In this document: piece after piece, positions 9,025-20,948 of the stretch | Layout: the number at the start of each line of letters is the position of its first letter | Position numbering within the stretch: position 1 is the stretch's first letter | Source of the DNA: Lichtheimia corymbifera B2541 | Taxonomy: Eukaryota > Mucoromycota > Mucoromycetes > Mucorales > Lichtheimiaceae | Length of the DNA: 64,000 nucleotides | Direction of reading: 5' to 3' | Assembly: GCA_000697475.1 (NCBI GenBank) | Contig: JNEU01001176.1 | Location: forward strand, 1-64,000 | Program-made: the position numbers and the translations under genes | The notes under the pieces: generated by a model | Seen by the model: only the letters and a program-made list of their open reading frames with translations | The model's database searches: none | Told to the model about the DNA's origin: nothing

Positions 9025-11684
9025 ATGGCAGCTGCATCACCCAGTAAGTCTCGCTTGAATTCTCTTGTCATCTTGAAATGGGCGCGAATAGAAGCTGCAT
9101 GTCGCTCAATGCGCTTGGCTCTGTGTGCTGTTTCCATGGGGTTGTACTGATGGAAGGTTGCTTCATGCTTTATAGGTATTCGACTTAGCTTCCTTGCTCC
9201 AGGCGATCAGTCCAAGTACGAGTCTCTTTTTGCACAAGCAGCTCCCAGCAGCAAGTTCATGTCTGGTAAGCGAGCTATCTCCATCGAAGAAGATGATTTG
9301 ATTGACATGTATCTATGTATTACACGCGTGAAGCTGCACAAGCAAGGGAAGTGCTTTCTCGATCAGGATTGGATTCTGAAACATTGGCCAGGATATGGTG
9401 AGTAATCGAGTGAGTGAATGGATGAAAGAGTGGGCATTTAACATGACAGTATATATGTATCAATAGGGATTTATCCAATGTGACGCAGGAACCACAGCTC
9501 ACCTTTCCCGAATTTGCTGTTGCCATGTATTTGACATCAATGCGAATGACCGGTCGTGATATTCCATCAACGTTACCCGATGCTATACGGAACGAGATTC
9601 AAACAGCAACGGCCATGATACGCTCAACTGCAGACGCTGTAGCACCTCAACCAACAGGATTACGCTCATCCTCATCACCTTCTTTACTGGGCGTCCAACC
9701 TATGCCTCAACGTTCTAATTCAACATCCATGCTACAATCACTTGCAAAAGGTCAAACCATTCAGTCCCAGCCTACTGGATATCAGCAATCTCAACCCACT
9801 GGATTGCAACAGCCCTCATTTACTGGATTACAGGCACAAATGACAGGTGTACAACCCATGCCCACAGGTCTTCAACAGCCATCAATGACCGGTCTTGCAT
9901 CACAACCTACTGGGATGCTACAACAACAACAACAACCCACTGGACTTCAAGTGCCAATGATTACAGGTGTAACCCCCATGATGGGCAACAATATCCAGGT
10001 GGCGATGCCTACAGGGATGGCAGGCAACAATATGGACTTCACCAATCAAATGATGCCTGATGCGCAGATGGGAGGAAATCATCAATTCCAAGCTATCACG
10101 GGGAAGGTCAAGATTCCATGGGCAGTGACGACTGAAGAAAAGCAACGCTATTCCAAGGTGTTCAAATCATGGGATACTGACAACAAAGGCTACATCTCTG
10201 GAGACAAGGCCAAAGAAATCTTTACACAATCGGGATTGGCGCAGAATATTCTTATGCAAATATGGTAAAGTGGAGAATATATGTACATGGATGACCAAAG
10301 ATTGACATTTGGATATTTATTACATAGGAACTTATCAGACCCCAACAACCAAGGCAAACTTAATGTGGATGAGTTTTGTGTTGCCATGCATTTGATTTAT
10401 CGCAAACTGAATGGATACGACGTACCTACATCTCTACCAGCCGAACTGGTTCCACCTTCGACACGGCAACTCAAAGAAACGGTCAGTGAGCTGAAGAACT
10501 CCATCTTACAAGATATTGCCAAGAAACGCCACTTGACCAACTTCAGTTCATCACCTTCACTCTCACCACCTACCACACGTGGTAGTCCATCACGAGCTCG
10601 TAGTGTGAGTCCTGGACCTACAAGCAGCAGCAGTAGTAGTCGACGACGAGAAAAGTATGTGGACAATGATGATTCTGAGCCCGTTTATGTATCGAGTGCA
10701 CGACGTATGGGACCTGATCGTAGTCGTTGGGGACAATCACGAGATGGTAATGGTTCACCTTCACCTACTGCATCCAAATCTTCGGGTACAACAACCTCCA
10801 GCTATGGCTATCGTGGCAAAGCAACTCGAATCTCGGATATGCGAAAGGAGATTGCTCAACAAAAAGAACGCCTCAAGCAACTGGAACAAGAAGCCATTTC
10901 TAGAAAAGCGACGCCTTACAATGAGCTTTCATACACGGATCGTAAAGATATCGATGAAGTCAAGGAGAAGATTCGAGAATTGCAGTCTGAAATCGTTCGA
11001 TCAGGGGGTGATGATGAAGGAGGAAGTCATGCATGGGATAAATACAGCAGACAAACGACCGAGTTGGCTGATATCACAGAACAAGAGAAATCGCTCGAAT
11101 CTGAAATCCAATATCTGATTGAGACGTCCTTGCGGAAGCTTGTTCAGCAATTACAAGAAACGGAAGAGGACTTGGCAGAGAAAAAGAAGCAGTTGACCAA
11201 GCTGAAAGCGTCAAAGGAGAGTAGCAGCAACAGTACAGCTGGATTGGATATTGTTGGTACAGGACCTAATGGCGAAATCACAGAGAGTGATCGTATTCGT
11301 GCAAAGGCAAAAGCAATGGTGGCTGCACGTATGGGCAAAATCACCGGCAAAAGCAGTACAATCGATGTTACAGCAGAATTGGATGCAATCGATCAAGAAA
11401 AAATGGCGTTTATTGGTCATGCAGACTCGGTGTCAGCCATGATCCAAGATGTCGAGGATCAAGTCAACTCTGTAAGGATGGAGACAAGTCTACTTGGCTT
11501 AGATATAAGAAAACATGAACAAGATCAGAAAAAGATTGATGAGCGACAACGATTCGAAAAAGGCGATGGTGTGGCCATGGATCTCAAGGACTTTATTCAG
11601 CAATTGGCATTTGAAGTAGCTACAGCTAAAGCACCTGATGTAGACCCTAGTTTTGAATCTCGTTTCCCATCCTTTGAACCATAG
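9025..11684 (+). CDS. PAN1: PAN1-like endocytic EH-domain protein
   Basis: Exons 9025-9043, 9176-9265, 9334-9397, 9467-10264 and 10328-11684 give 775 residues. A first EH domain (about 5-95: FLAPGDQSKYESLFAQAA, LARIWDLSNVTQEPQLTFPEFAVAMYL) is followed by a run of Q-x-T-G repeats such as SQPTGYQQ and MPTGLQQ, as in yeast Pan1. The second EH domain (IPWAVTTEEKQRYSKVFKSW ... [24 protein letters not shown]) has a Ca-binding-like loop. Then come a Ser/Arg-rich linker and a long coiled coil (about 500-720). Pan1 scaffolds the End3/Sla1 complex at endocytic actin patches. Yeast Pan1 is about twice as long; the proline-rich and Arp2/3-activating tail is absent here. Confidence 0.9.
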
Positions 11685-11755
11685 AAGATATCCCTCCTCT
11701 TCCTCCTTCTCCTCCTCCTCGTACCCCACTTTTTTAAAATACATTGATGATGTTT

Positions 11756-12603
11756 TTAATCTTCAAACAATTCTTCTAGCTTCTTTTCTCGAGCAGATTT
11801 AGGGCTTTTAGAGGATGATGATGATGATGGTGGAGATGGTGATGATGATGATGATGATGAAGTATCCATGGTAGATTCCCTTTGTTGTTGTTGTTGTTGC
11901 TTTTGATATTCTTCAATGCGTGTATTGGCTTCATCCAAAGCAGCTTTCCATTCTTGCTTGTCATTCACCCAGATACCATGACGTCGTTTTTTTTGATCTT
12001 CTGGATGTGCGGGAAGTACAGCCATTGTGTTGTAATACTTGTAGAGCGTTTTCAGCGTAGGTTGATCGAGTTGATAGCTCTTTTCAAGTTCATTCCACGT
12101 ATCCTGTTTATCGAGGTCGCCAGGTGCAAAGCGTTTCCGTCTTTCCAAAGCAGAGAAAATCACATCAATGCTAGTACCGGGTCGTCGCTCTTCCTCATCC
12201 TCGATACGTTGTCGTTCACGCATGATATGCAGCATAGGATCGGACTCGATGGATTGTTAGGGAAAAAAGACGTTTCTGATAACACTCTCGTCAATACTCA
12301 CTGTTCGCATTTTTGTCATTGTTTGCTCGACTTTGACAGGTCCAAGAGCTCGTAGATTCTTGTCAAGCTGTGGATCGCGTGTCTCTTGTTCGGGAAACTC
12401 TTCCAAAAGATCTACGGAAACCAATGAGCAGCCACTCCACGCATTGCAATGTATTTCATTCCCATGGCAACACACATACCAGCAGCAGCAGATTCTCGTA
12501 ATGAAGAAGGTGTCTCTGTGGGATATTCATGGATAGCAGCAGGATCGCGACGAACTTCCTTTGGCAATCGTCGTACAGCTTGTTTTGACGCTTGGGCACC
12601 CAT
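11756..12603 (-). CDS. NDUFAF4-like mitochondrial complex I assembly factor
   Basis: Exons 12480-12603, 12302-12411 and 11756-12244, 240 residues. The protein starts MGAQASK, a plausible N-myristoylation sequence; human NDUFAF4 (family UPF0240) is likewise N-myristoylated. The core IDVIFSALERRKRF ... SYQLDQPTLKTLYKYYNTMAVLP follows the NDUFAF4 pattern of a helical segment, a YQL-x(6)-LLKYF-like motif and a hydrophobic end. The C-terminus is extended by a Gln run and long Ser/Pro-rich tracts with a basic end, absent from the animal protein. Family members help assemble the membrane arm of complex I. The 3' end converges on PAN1, with 71 bp between the stops. The family call rests on motif resemblance. 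Confidence 0.65.
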
Positions 12604-13203
12604 TTGATTTTTTGGTTGGAGAAAGAGAAAATGTATGCACTCGTGCAACACGCGCCCAAGTCTTAGTTATCCGACAGTATCCTCAGCAAATAAAACTTGA
12701 TTGTAGCAACTTGAAATTGAATCCCTATACATGGCTGCTGTGTGGGTGATATTACAAGCTGGTGATAGGCAAAAATAATAGCGAGGGCTCATTGTGTTGC
12801 ATTCTTATACTATTACCCCATGTATTATAATAAACAATTGTATTGCTATTATCGTCAACAGTTTCGCTTGTCCATTTTAACCAATAGACATCATCCAAGC
12901 CATTTCACATGTATTGCTATTGTCGAGAACTTTTTAACACACGTAATTAGCATCCTTGGCTGATTGTTTAATATCCTAGTTTAGGATCAATGTAGGGGGG
13001 TGGTTGTCGGGGAAAGGAAGCTGGGTTGTCAGGAACGATGGATGTGAAGGATCCACGTATGTAAAACGATGATCTGCAAAAAAGAGAAAAGGTTCGGCTG
13101 CAGTGTTACAGTAATAGAACAGCGGTCAACTATTATTATGGCTAGCCACAAGCATCTTTTCATTGATGATATTAATGAACGGGATAGAGTGCGTGTGTGC
13201 CTA

Positions 13204-13524
13204 TCACAAATAGCCCCTCATTGTCAAGAAAAGTAACAACTTGCATTGTCTGCTGCTCATGCACCACTCTTTGCTATTTCCGCGTGCAGGCTCTTTCGCA
13301 TACCGCCCAAGGAAAGGCAATAACCCATAAGCAACATCCCAACGCTGCTCCTCAACAACGATAGTCCACTTGCACAAACCACTTTTAAAGTGATTTTGGA
13401 TAAACTGGTATTCTTGCAACCTACAATGGATATCCACATAATATTCATGCAAGATCGACTTTGGCAACAAATCAACATCTCGATGCCCACACAAAGAGCC
13501 AGCATCGACAATAGATAGGATCAC
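13204..13524 (-). CDS. Doubtful ORF, possible exon of an unknown gene
   Basis: An open frame of about 107 codons without an ATG at its upstream end. Its residue composition is protein-like (for example HCRLQEYQFIQNHFKSGL and EEQRWDVAYGLLPFLGRY) rather than low-complexity. An upstream frame at 13532-13714 starts with ATG and ends near a GTGAGT donor, but the two could not be joined in phase with the sites visible. No family was recognised. It may be part of a broken or multi-exon gene, or chance. Confidence 0.25.
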   Translation of the reverse strand: MILSIVDAGSLCGHRDVDLLPKSILHEYYVDIHCRLQEYQFIQNHFKSGLCKWTIVVEEQRWDVAYGLLPFLGRYAKEPARGNSKEWCMSSRQCKLLLFLTMRGYL

Positions 13525-14002
13525 AAGTCATCTACAAGGATACCTTTTTTCGTTTTTCTCGGATGATGTGACAGAAACAAAATGTTCTGGACAGCCCACT
13601 CACATGTAAAACTTTCAACATGATTTCCTCGTATTCCGCTGTGTGTGTTTGAGTGGCAAGCAAATATAGTCCAAAAGCGAAACAGTGCCATGTGTCAACG
13701 TGGGATGGACACATGGAACCAAAAGGCTGAGAGCTGTCAGTGTGGTGGATCTTCTAAAAATAACGACCGCGCTTCTCTGTCTAGACCCAAAAACTGCTTC
13801 TCACACCGTGAAGGATGATAAACATAGCAGCGACTCCGCTTCCCACTCATCATCATCCCCATTGTTGGTAGCAGCAGGGATCGTCGCTGCTAATGCTTTG
13901 GACGACCGGAGGCGGCATGTGCGTATATGTGTGTGTTTCTTTTTTCGTTACAGAACAATGGGCCCCTCCCTCCCTTAATCTCTCACTTTTTTTGACACAC
14001 AG

Positions 14003-14014
14003 ACATATAAAAAG
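14003..14014 (+). promoter_or_regulatory. TATA-like element of the 14.1-kb small gene
   Basis: The sequence ACATATAAAAAG lies about 105-115 bp upstream of the ATG at 14120 and is followed by a pyrimidine-rich stretch typical of the leaders in this window. Confidence 0.45.
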
Positions 14015-14119
14015 CCCGTGATCTTTTTATCTTTTTATCCCTTCGTCTCCTTCAAGCGTACATTTTACTACCATCGGATTCCATCTTATTACCTCTTTCT
14101 CTCAGCAACCCAATACACG

Positions 14120-14401
14120 ATGTTCCAATTCTTGCTGTTGACACGTACCAAACAATCCAGTCAGCAACCATCCGCCACTACTGCTGTTGACGACGTTACT
14201 GCATATGAAGAGAAACCACCCATGGTGCGCTCAGTGTCATCGTCGTCATCACTTGATTCATGGCCAGTGGATATCGATGATTGGCATGATGAGAAAGAAA
14301 ACTGGTCATTCAAGGATGACTATGTCTCATTTCCAAGTCTCGACCCTCCTGCTTTGGATGATCATCATCCTACTATCACGACCATCACTTCACAATCATA
14401 A
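14120..14401 (+). CDS. Small acidic Ser-rich protein, unknown function
   Basis: A 93-residue single-exon frame beginning MFQFLLLTRTKQSS. The hydrophobic start is too short for a clear signal peptide. The middle is a serine block (RSVSSSSSLDSWPVD) followed by an acidic, Trp-containing segment (DIDDWHDEKENWSFKDDYVSF). A TATA-like box and a long CT-rich leader precede it, and a poly-pyrimidine 3' region follows, which favours a real, well-transcribed gene. No family recognised. Confidence 0.5.
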   Translation: MFQFLLLTRTKQSSQQPSATTAVDDVTAYEEKPPMVRSVSSSSSLDSWPVDIDDWHDEKENWSFKDDYVSFPSLDPPALDDHHPTITTITSQS

Positions 14402-16032
14402 TTCAACCTTTTTGCACATACACACTTTTTTGCCAGCCTTTATCTCCACTCTTCTTCTTCTACTACTGCACCACGAACCCTAATCCAATCCTTTTTCTAA
14501 TAATGCGATGATGATAATATGCCCCTCTTCTTCCCCTCCTCCTCCCCTCACCAACACCAGTAACAACAACAACAACTCCGTATCCCACATGTGTGTGTCT
14601 CACTTTTTCTCTCTTTCCACGTTCCTGTATCTTTTATAACCTTTTCATGTGTTTCTTTGTATATGCCCAACCCCCACAACCTCTGTACCATTTCCTAGTA
14701 ACGTCGGTCAATATATGCTTTTACCCCCCTTTCTCCCACGTAAAGTTTAAGACAACTTGTCAAAGACATGATCCCACATTTTTCATTTCCCAAAGTGAAG
14801 TCCGCATTCATGCATTGTGTAACTTTTCCATGGAGAGGTTTGCTAGAATGGGGGAATTGACGCGCGTTATGTAGGGGGATGAGGGGGTCATACGATGATG
14901 TGTATGTGTTTGTATATGTATACTTACCAGCAACGACTGCTGCTAATACTACTACATGTGTTTGTGATCCATCATTAGAGTCGTAGAGTGTGCCACGATT
15001 GCTTGCACACCTGCAGCTCACTGCAGCAATTGAGGTCGTACAGGTGTAATTGTGTGCATACTGGAGATGGTTCTCGACGTTTTCCATGTACATGGATCAT
15101 GTTTTATTGTACTTTGACTACTCAAAGAGACTATCACCTTAATGGAATTATTTTGTGGGAGAAGCAAATACCAATCGGATGCGTGGTCAAGGAAATAGCT
15201 TGTTCTCGATATGTGCTTCGACTTGCTTTGTATTCAAAAGTGGATCGAGATACGTGCTTTCGAGACTTGTTTATTTCCAAATCCTACATCAACGATTGGT
15301 CTTGATTTTATACTCGACACCAGCATGGTCATAATCATCTTTTTCTCCCAAGCGACTTGTCATTGAGCGCAGCAATAGGAAACATATGTCCACCAAGTAA
15401 ATAGCGAACTCGGTTTATCATGCTGATGTTGCCACGATCCTTATAAAGTGGAGGACTTTTGTGACAAAGAGCGCGATCGATATAGCAAAGGCTGCTTCAC
15501 GCAATAAGGTACCGGCATCAATCATAATAGCTGTTCACAGCGGGTGGTGCTTTGTTGGAGCGAGTACAACGAGTCTTGGGTAGACGTCCAAAAGGAAAAA
15601 GTTGTCAAGCCACAATGTCGTTTTGTCACTCAATAGTGAGGTTCATTTCAATAGGAAGGTGCTTTCCCCAGAACGTCGGTCGTTGGAGGTTAAAAGGTCT
15701 TTTTTTCTCTCACTCTCACTCACTGAACCAAAAAAGGCATAGTGTTTGTGAGGCACAAGTCATAATGAGCTGTCATAATGATGACTGAAGACTGACTGAG
15801 GCTGAGTGTGGATTTGGACTAACAACAATGTGTGTGGAAAAAAGATGATCTGATCTTTGTTGTAGGGACTTTTGGATGATAATGAATGCAAATGATAGAT
15901 TTATTGTGAGTGTTGTGTGAGTGTGGATTGTTAGAAATACACAAGAGTGGGTAAAAAAAAGTATTCACAAAGAAAGGGTGGAAAGGGGATGGATAAAGTA
16001 AGTGTTTGTGTGTGAAAAGCCAAACCTCTCTC
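14402..16032. other. Intergenic between convergent genes
   Basis: About 1.6 kb between the 3' ends of the small + gene and the cyclin. The first 300 bp are CT-rich, like a 3' UTR; the part nearest 16032 is GT/GA-rich and is probably the cyclin 3' UTR. No gene with recognisable features was found on either strand. Confidence 0.45.
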
Positions 16033-17163
16033 TCAATGTACAAAGACACCAACTCTTCTCTTTGAGGGATGAGCAAGAAGAACATCATCATCTTCATCAG
16101 CATCCGCCTTACGCTTGTGTGGTGGGGAACAGAGGTTATCCTGCACAGGTGTAGGCATACCGAGGTTGATAATGGTTTTAGCTTGCTGATAATTAGCGAG
16201 AGAAGCACGGCTGGTGATGGGAGCATGAAGTGCGGGTATCTTGAGAGGTGGCGTTTGGATGTTGTTGTTGTTATCATTATGGGAAGCATCGATCGAGGAG
16301 TGTGTTGTTGTGATGGTTGTGGTGGTGTGATTTTTGGAAGGTGCATACTTGAGATGGCCTTGAAGCATCATGATCCACTTGTCATAGGTATCCTTTTTGA
16401 CGTAAAGAGACCAATCCAAGAGTTGAAGCATGACTCGTTCGGCATGGTTGACTTCGGCTACGCTTAAACCGCTGACCTTGGACCAGGCCGAGTTTTTGTA
16501 TGTCTTGTCTTGAAGGAACTTGTGAGCACAGATTAATGCAGCAAGGAACATACGACGTCCGCAAGCAATATAGACATTATCGTGTCGTTGCTCCAATACT
16601 CGAGGTCGAATACGAAACAAGTAAAAGATAGCAAGTTGCAAAGTCGAATGAGTCGTACGAGAGTGCTTTAAAATATGGTGCAGGAACGTGTTGAGATTGG
16701 CAATGGGACGTTGAGCATTGCCATTGCTTGGAGTACTACAGGCATTGGGCCAGATGGAAGCAATGGCTTGGACCGTGACATCTAGAACAACAGAGTTGTG
16801 TGTGTGAGTCTTTCACTGTATGCAAAAAACCCGTGTGTGTGTAACAGCGTGATATTTACCAACAAGGGCATTCACATAGGCACGTTGCTTCTCCTGATGT
16901 TGTTGTTGTTGTTGTTGTTGTTGCTTATGGGTGGTGGTGTTATGGTTATCAGTTTTGCATGTATCTTCTTGTGGTGGCGTGCGTCGTGGCGTAGCAAGTA
17001 AAGAAGAGGAGGTGTGATACATGGATGAGGCGTTGTTCAACAAAAGAGAGAGTAGCTGGTATTTATGATCGTAGCTTGTACCAATCGGATGCGGCGCAGC
17101 ATCGGCAACTGGGAACGTGACTGGCGGCTGCGCAGCAGCAGGAGCGTTGTTGAAAGGATTCAT
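16033..17163 (-). CDS. PCL/PHO80-type cyclin
   Basis: Two exons, 16860-17163 and 16033-16781, 350 residues. The N-terminal 100 residues are Ala/Pro/Thr-rich with a Gln run. The cyclin box (about 105-215) has IANLNTFLHHILKHSRTTHSTLQLAIFYLFRI, CGRRMFLAALICAHKFLQDKTYKNSAWSKVSGLSVAEVN and RVMLQLLDWSLYV, the signature pattern of fungal Pcl-type cyclins that activate the Pho85/CDK5-like kinase. The C-terminal 120 residues are low-complexity, with a basic cluster (HKRKAD) and a PSKRR segment that could act as nuclear signals. Which Pcl subgroup it belongs to cannot be settled by eye. A purine-rich leader lies upstream on the coding strand's far side (17164-17550). Confidence 0.85.
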
Positions 17164-18304
17164 TGTATGTAATGCTTGGCAAGATGCTGTGTTATCGGCA
17201 CAACACTTCTTTTAGGAAGGGTTCAGTAAGACAATCGATATGGTGGTGTATACAAAGTGGGGACCAGATCAAAAAGAATAAAGATAAGCCTTGGAGGTGC
17301 TGAACCTTTAGAAGCGACGGACAACGACAAAGTACGAAACCATAGCAGTAAAAACAAAGAGAGAAACGATAACAATAAAGAGGGAGATATATAAAGTTAA
17401 AAGGTGTAAAAAAGAGATGAAAAAAGTGTTAGAGGGATGTTATTTAATTAAAGATCCAGGAAGAGCAACTCTGCAACAAAAAGTGTTGGCGTCTTTTAAA
17501 GAGCTTTTGAGAAAAGAAACAAGACGAAAAAATCGAAGTATGGTGAGTCACCAGTCGTCGTGCTGGTTTTGGGGGCTAACTCAGCCTTGAATGGAAGCAT
17601 CCCATTCGGCCCGGGCGATTAGGCTGTTTGTGCTGGTGTGATTCAGATTTGATCAGATGCAATTGGTCCTGCTTCGCCCGTCTCCTTATTTCCATCCCCC
17701 AATCATAGGTGACACACACACACTCACACAACCGTGGCAAAGGGGTTCTTAATGTCACACCACACATACAACACACTTATCGCATCACTATTTTTTTTCT
17801 CTAGTGCTTGATATAACCCCACTATCATTAAGTGCATGGGTATACAATGGCTCTTACGATATTATAGTGCTGTTTTATGTCCACTGTGAGACGGTAAAAG
17901 CGATAAAAGTTGATAATCTATGTTACAGATAATCCCACGGTGTCAAGCCACGTCACGATAATCGTTAACTCATCTATATCGACCAACATGCACAATAAGG
18001 GTAGTCAATCAGTGATATCCATTATCTCGGAGGGGGCAACTACAGCTATTAGATGTCACATGGCGATTGGATGATGATGATGGTGAGGGAGGATGATGAG
18101 TAGTAGAAAGATATAATTGAGAGATGCGTCATAGCAATATCTCGGATGATTTCGTAGATATCTGGGTATGTAAAAAGCACAATGCATGAAATATCTGCCG
18201 TAACCACTATCATCACATGATGCTGCGTCGTCTTGCATGATGCATTACGAGAAGAAGAGTTGGATCAATTTATTGCGTTTAAAGGTGAAGTATAATATGG
18301 ATAA
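17164..18304. other. Intergenic, cyclin promoter side
   Basis: About 1.1 kb. Adjacent to the cyclin ATG it is GA-rich on the + strand (pyrimidine-rich on the transcribed strand), as expected of a leader and promoter. The rest has no supported gene. Confidence 0.4.
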
Positions 18305-19019
18305 TTAAGATATCTGGCCGTTTGGAATTGTTGGGCATGAAACGTATCCTCCCGCATTAGTCTTGAGTGGTCGACCTTTATAGGTTGCTGTTCCATTTTC
18401 ATCAGTCTTTAAGAATTCTGCCACCGATTCGAATACACGTTGCTTGGGTTTTAATATAGGAGGTGAATCCATCTCATCTTCTGGTTGCTGCTGCTGCTCA
18501 TCGTTGGTATCCACTTTGATGCGTTCACCCACTTGGCTATCGGCTGCTGGTTCAAGTAAAGCAACTCGGTTGTCATTGGATGTTGCTGCGAGAAGCATGC
18601 CTTGAGAGAGTACCCCACGGAATCGACTTGGTTTCATGTTGCTCACGACAACCACCTTTTTATTCTGCATAAATCAATCACGTGATTAATATGACATCTG
18701 CAAGTGTCATCCACACCAACCACCATGGTTACCATTAAGCTATCCATGGCCATGTAAGGCGCTAATCCACTGACAATGGTTCGAGGAGACTCCTCAGCCA
18801 AATCCACTAAATACACTTAGAGTTGGTGATACTAGCGTGGTATCTGTGGGTGATCGCACCTTGCTCAATGAAGAGGTGTTCCCCTCCAGGATGTTTTTCC
18901 ACATTGACGACTTTACCGACACGCAAATTGACACGGTGAATGGGATCGTCGCGAGCGATAGTTGAAAAGTACTTGAGGAGATTGGGGGTTTGTTGTGTAT
19001 ATCGTAGAGCGCGTAACAT
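18305..19019 (-). CDS. tRNA-binding OB-fold protein (Arc1/AIMP1/EMAP-II C-terminal type)
   Basis: Exons 18860-19019, 18721-18806 and 18305-18664, 201 residues. After a short N-terminus rich in Arg/Leu/Ser (MLRALRYTQQTPNLLKYFST, possibly a mitochondrial presequence) comes the OB fold: IHRVNLRVGKVVNVEKHPGGEHLFIEQVDLAEE, RTIVSGLA, NKKVVVVSNMKPSRFRGVLSQGMLLAAT. This domain is shared by Arc1p, AIMP1, some Met/Tyr-tRNA synthetases and free tRNA-binding proteins; it binds the outside corner of tRNA. The C-terminal 80 residues match the EMAP-II type extension (PILKPKQRVFESVAEFLKTDENGTATYKG). No synthetase catalytic domain is present. The donor at 18721/18720 could shift by one codon. Confidence 0.83.
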
Positions 19020-19134
19020 GACACGACGAGTTAAAGATTTGTTGTCTGGGAAGGAATCACTGCCACCACCAAATACAAAAATTACCCCATGTATATACAA
19101 TAATGAAGAATGAAGAATTTTTAATGCAAATCTA

Positions 19135-20573
19135 CTAATAGTACACAGCTCTACGAATATAGCGATCGGTTCTGGGTGGTTTGCCATAGATAGGCTCGGA
19201 GGTGTCTAATAGAAAACAATATACATGAGTCAATCCATCCATCATTACTTTTATAATCCATGCATGCACTTACTGAGAATGTCGCTGTAAATTTGACTGA
19301 CGGTCTCATCCCATACTTGACGGAAGAAGGATACACCACGTGCCTGAAGACCATGACGTTCGACAAGACCCTTGACATCGAATGCATCACGGCTTTCTAC
19401 CTTGATATCGACCTTGTCCTTTCCAGCGTTAGGTTGTTCATATGCAATCAAGGTGTAGCGATGGTATTTGGTGCCTTTTTGTGGATGTGGTGGAATATAG
19501 TCGAGTACAGTCTCGCCATCCTTGACAATCGATTCTGTTGCAGAAAGGGGCACATTGGTTCTAAAAAAAATCGGTAAGTAACCCATTGGATAAGAAAGAG
19601 AGAGTGCAATGCTTACATCAACCAATGGCAACGTTGTTGATAAGTCTTATTGGCGACATCAGGCGAATCTATTATATATATCGAGCTGGTTAATGCCTAT
19701 CATCCAAATCGAGTTCTTTTTGACTTGCCTGGATCAACGAGCATCAAAGTATACAACCTTTGTTCAGTATGGAAGTTGGTGACATCAATCTCGGGCAAAC
19801 GCAAGCTCTAACAAAGATGAATCGAATGTCAGGATCCATCCACCTCTCTCTATCCTTTTGATCCAATCCAATCCTCCTTCTTACCTGCTCTGGTTTAATA
19901 AACACACCAGGCTCAACGATTGTGTCATTGTCCAACTTGATATTCACTTGCACGGTAGGTGCCACATCCAATGGTAAAAGATCAGGAACCACCCGCATCT
20001 GAGTAATGCGTTCCATAAGTTGAGAAAGAGGTGCCTTTTCAAATTGTTTCTGGGTCATGTATCGGAAGACAGGGCGTGACATATCCACTATTGATTTGTA
20101 TATGTAAGTTAGTGATCGCATAATAGGACCCTATTTTGTTGTCAATACCATTGCCTTCTTTGAACTGACGTCGAATAGCAGGATCGTTCAACTCTGATTT
20201 CACCTGGAGATCGAACTTGAGAGCATTGAGAGCAGCAAGCTGTGCGGGTGAATGGGTGGCTGTCATGGAAGAAACGTTAGACGATCTTGTTTTCTTTTCG
20301 TTGGTTGTGGACATTTACTCTTTTGCAAGCGAGCAAGCTCCTTTTCCACCATATCAAGCATCTTTAATCGCTCCTGTTTGTCCTTTTGAATCAATGCCAA
20401 AGCTTCCTCATAAGCGGTGTGTTTGCTGGAGGCGTGTCGAACGGTCTGGCGTTGTTGTTGAAGATAGTCAGCTAGTGTCGTTTCAATAAAGGTTCCGTCG
20501 AGTGAATTACCTGCAACATGCGGTTGGCATTGCTGCAACGCAGAGCTGTTCGTCTAGTCCATGAGCCCAACAT
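19135..20573 (-). CDS. MRPL35: Mitochondrial large-subunit ribosomal protein mL38 (MRPL35 family)
   Basis: Eight exons: 20511-20573, 20319-20445, 20149-20259, 19885-20087, 19729-19807, 19617-19668, 19274-19560, 19135-19205; 330 residues. The first exon encodes a basic, acid-free presequence (MLGSWTRRTALRCSNANRMLQ) typical of mitochondrial import. A helical region (AYEEALALIQKDKQERLKML) is followed by PEBP-fold motifs: HTEQRLYTLMLVDPDSPDV, RCHWLITNVPLS, LDYIPPHPQKGTKYHRYTL and a C-terminal SFFRQVWDETVSQIYSDIL. PEBP-like mL38 is a structural protein of the mitoribosome central protuberance. The intron 19669-19728 has a GC donor (AG|GCAAGT). The gene is followed within 120 bp by the tRNA-binding gene on the same strand. 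Confidence 0.9.
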
Positions 20574-20948
20574 GGGGTTGTTATCAGAGTATGTGTGTTT
20601 ATGGAAGGAGTGGAGAAGAGAGGGACCGACTTTGAAATGTGTTTACTCGTGACTGCAACCGCTGAGCTGTCAAATTCAATGCTGCATTCTAGCCTTCCCT
20701 GGCTCTGGCACTGGCATGAGTATGTATGGCTTATAGCGAGAGCCCATAATGCATCCATGACCTTTAATCGTTTGAAAGATATAAAAAGATTCGGAATGCT
20801 GAAGGTTTCCAATAGTCTTGGACAAGAGACTTCATAATGCTAAAGCTTTTTCATTCTACTAGTAACAATCAATGCCTTCTCTCTATCCACAAAGAATATG
20901 ATCACAACATGTACTCATTTCCACCAATGATATATTATGAGTGTGTGT
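20574..20948. other. Intergenic, mL38 promoter and BET1 3' side
   Basis: About 375 bp between the mL38 start and the stop of the SNARE gene, both transcribed leftward. No gene seen. Confidence 0.4.

Larger units (their letters stand above)
12604..14119. other. Intergenic with one weak minus-strand reading frame
   Basis: About 1.5 kb upstream of two divergent genes (NDUFAF4-like and the 14.1-kb small gene). A minus-strand frame at 13204-13524 is listed separately. The last 150 bp have a TATA-like element and a CT-rich leader belonging to the small + gene. Nothing else is supported. Confidence 0.4.

Noticed and set aside
9918..10145. Minus-strand frame inside PAN1
   Set aside because: Shadow of the Gln/Thr/Gly repeat coding region on the other strand.
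14988..15305. 105-codon + frame
   Set aside because: Cys-rich but without conserved spacing, promoter or splice partners.
15819..16346. 175-codon minus-strand frame overlapping the cyclin 3' part
   Set aside because: Out of frame with the cyclin, His/Thr/Ser-rich low-complexity translation, no ATG-linked features.
16069..16467. 132-codon + frame opposite the cyclin
   Set aside because: Antisense shadow of the cyclin exon.
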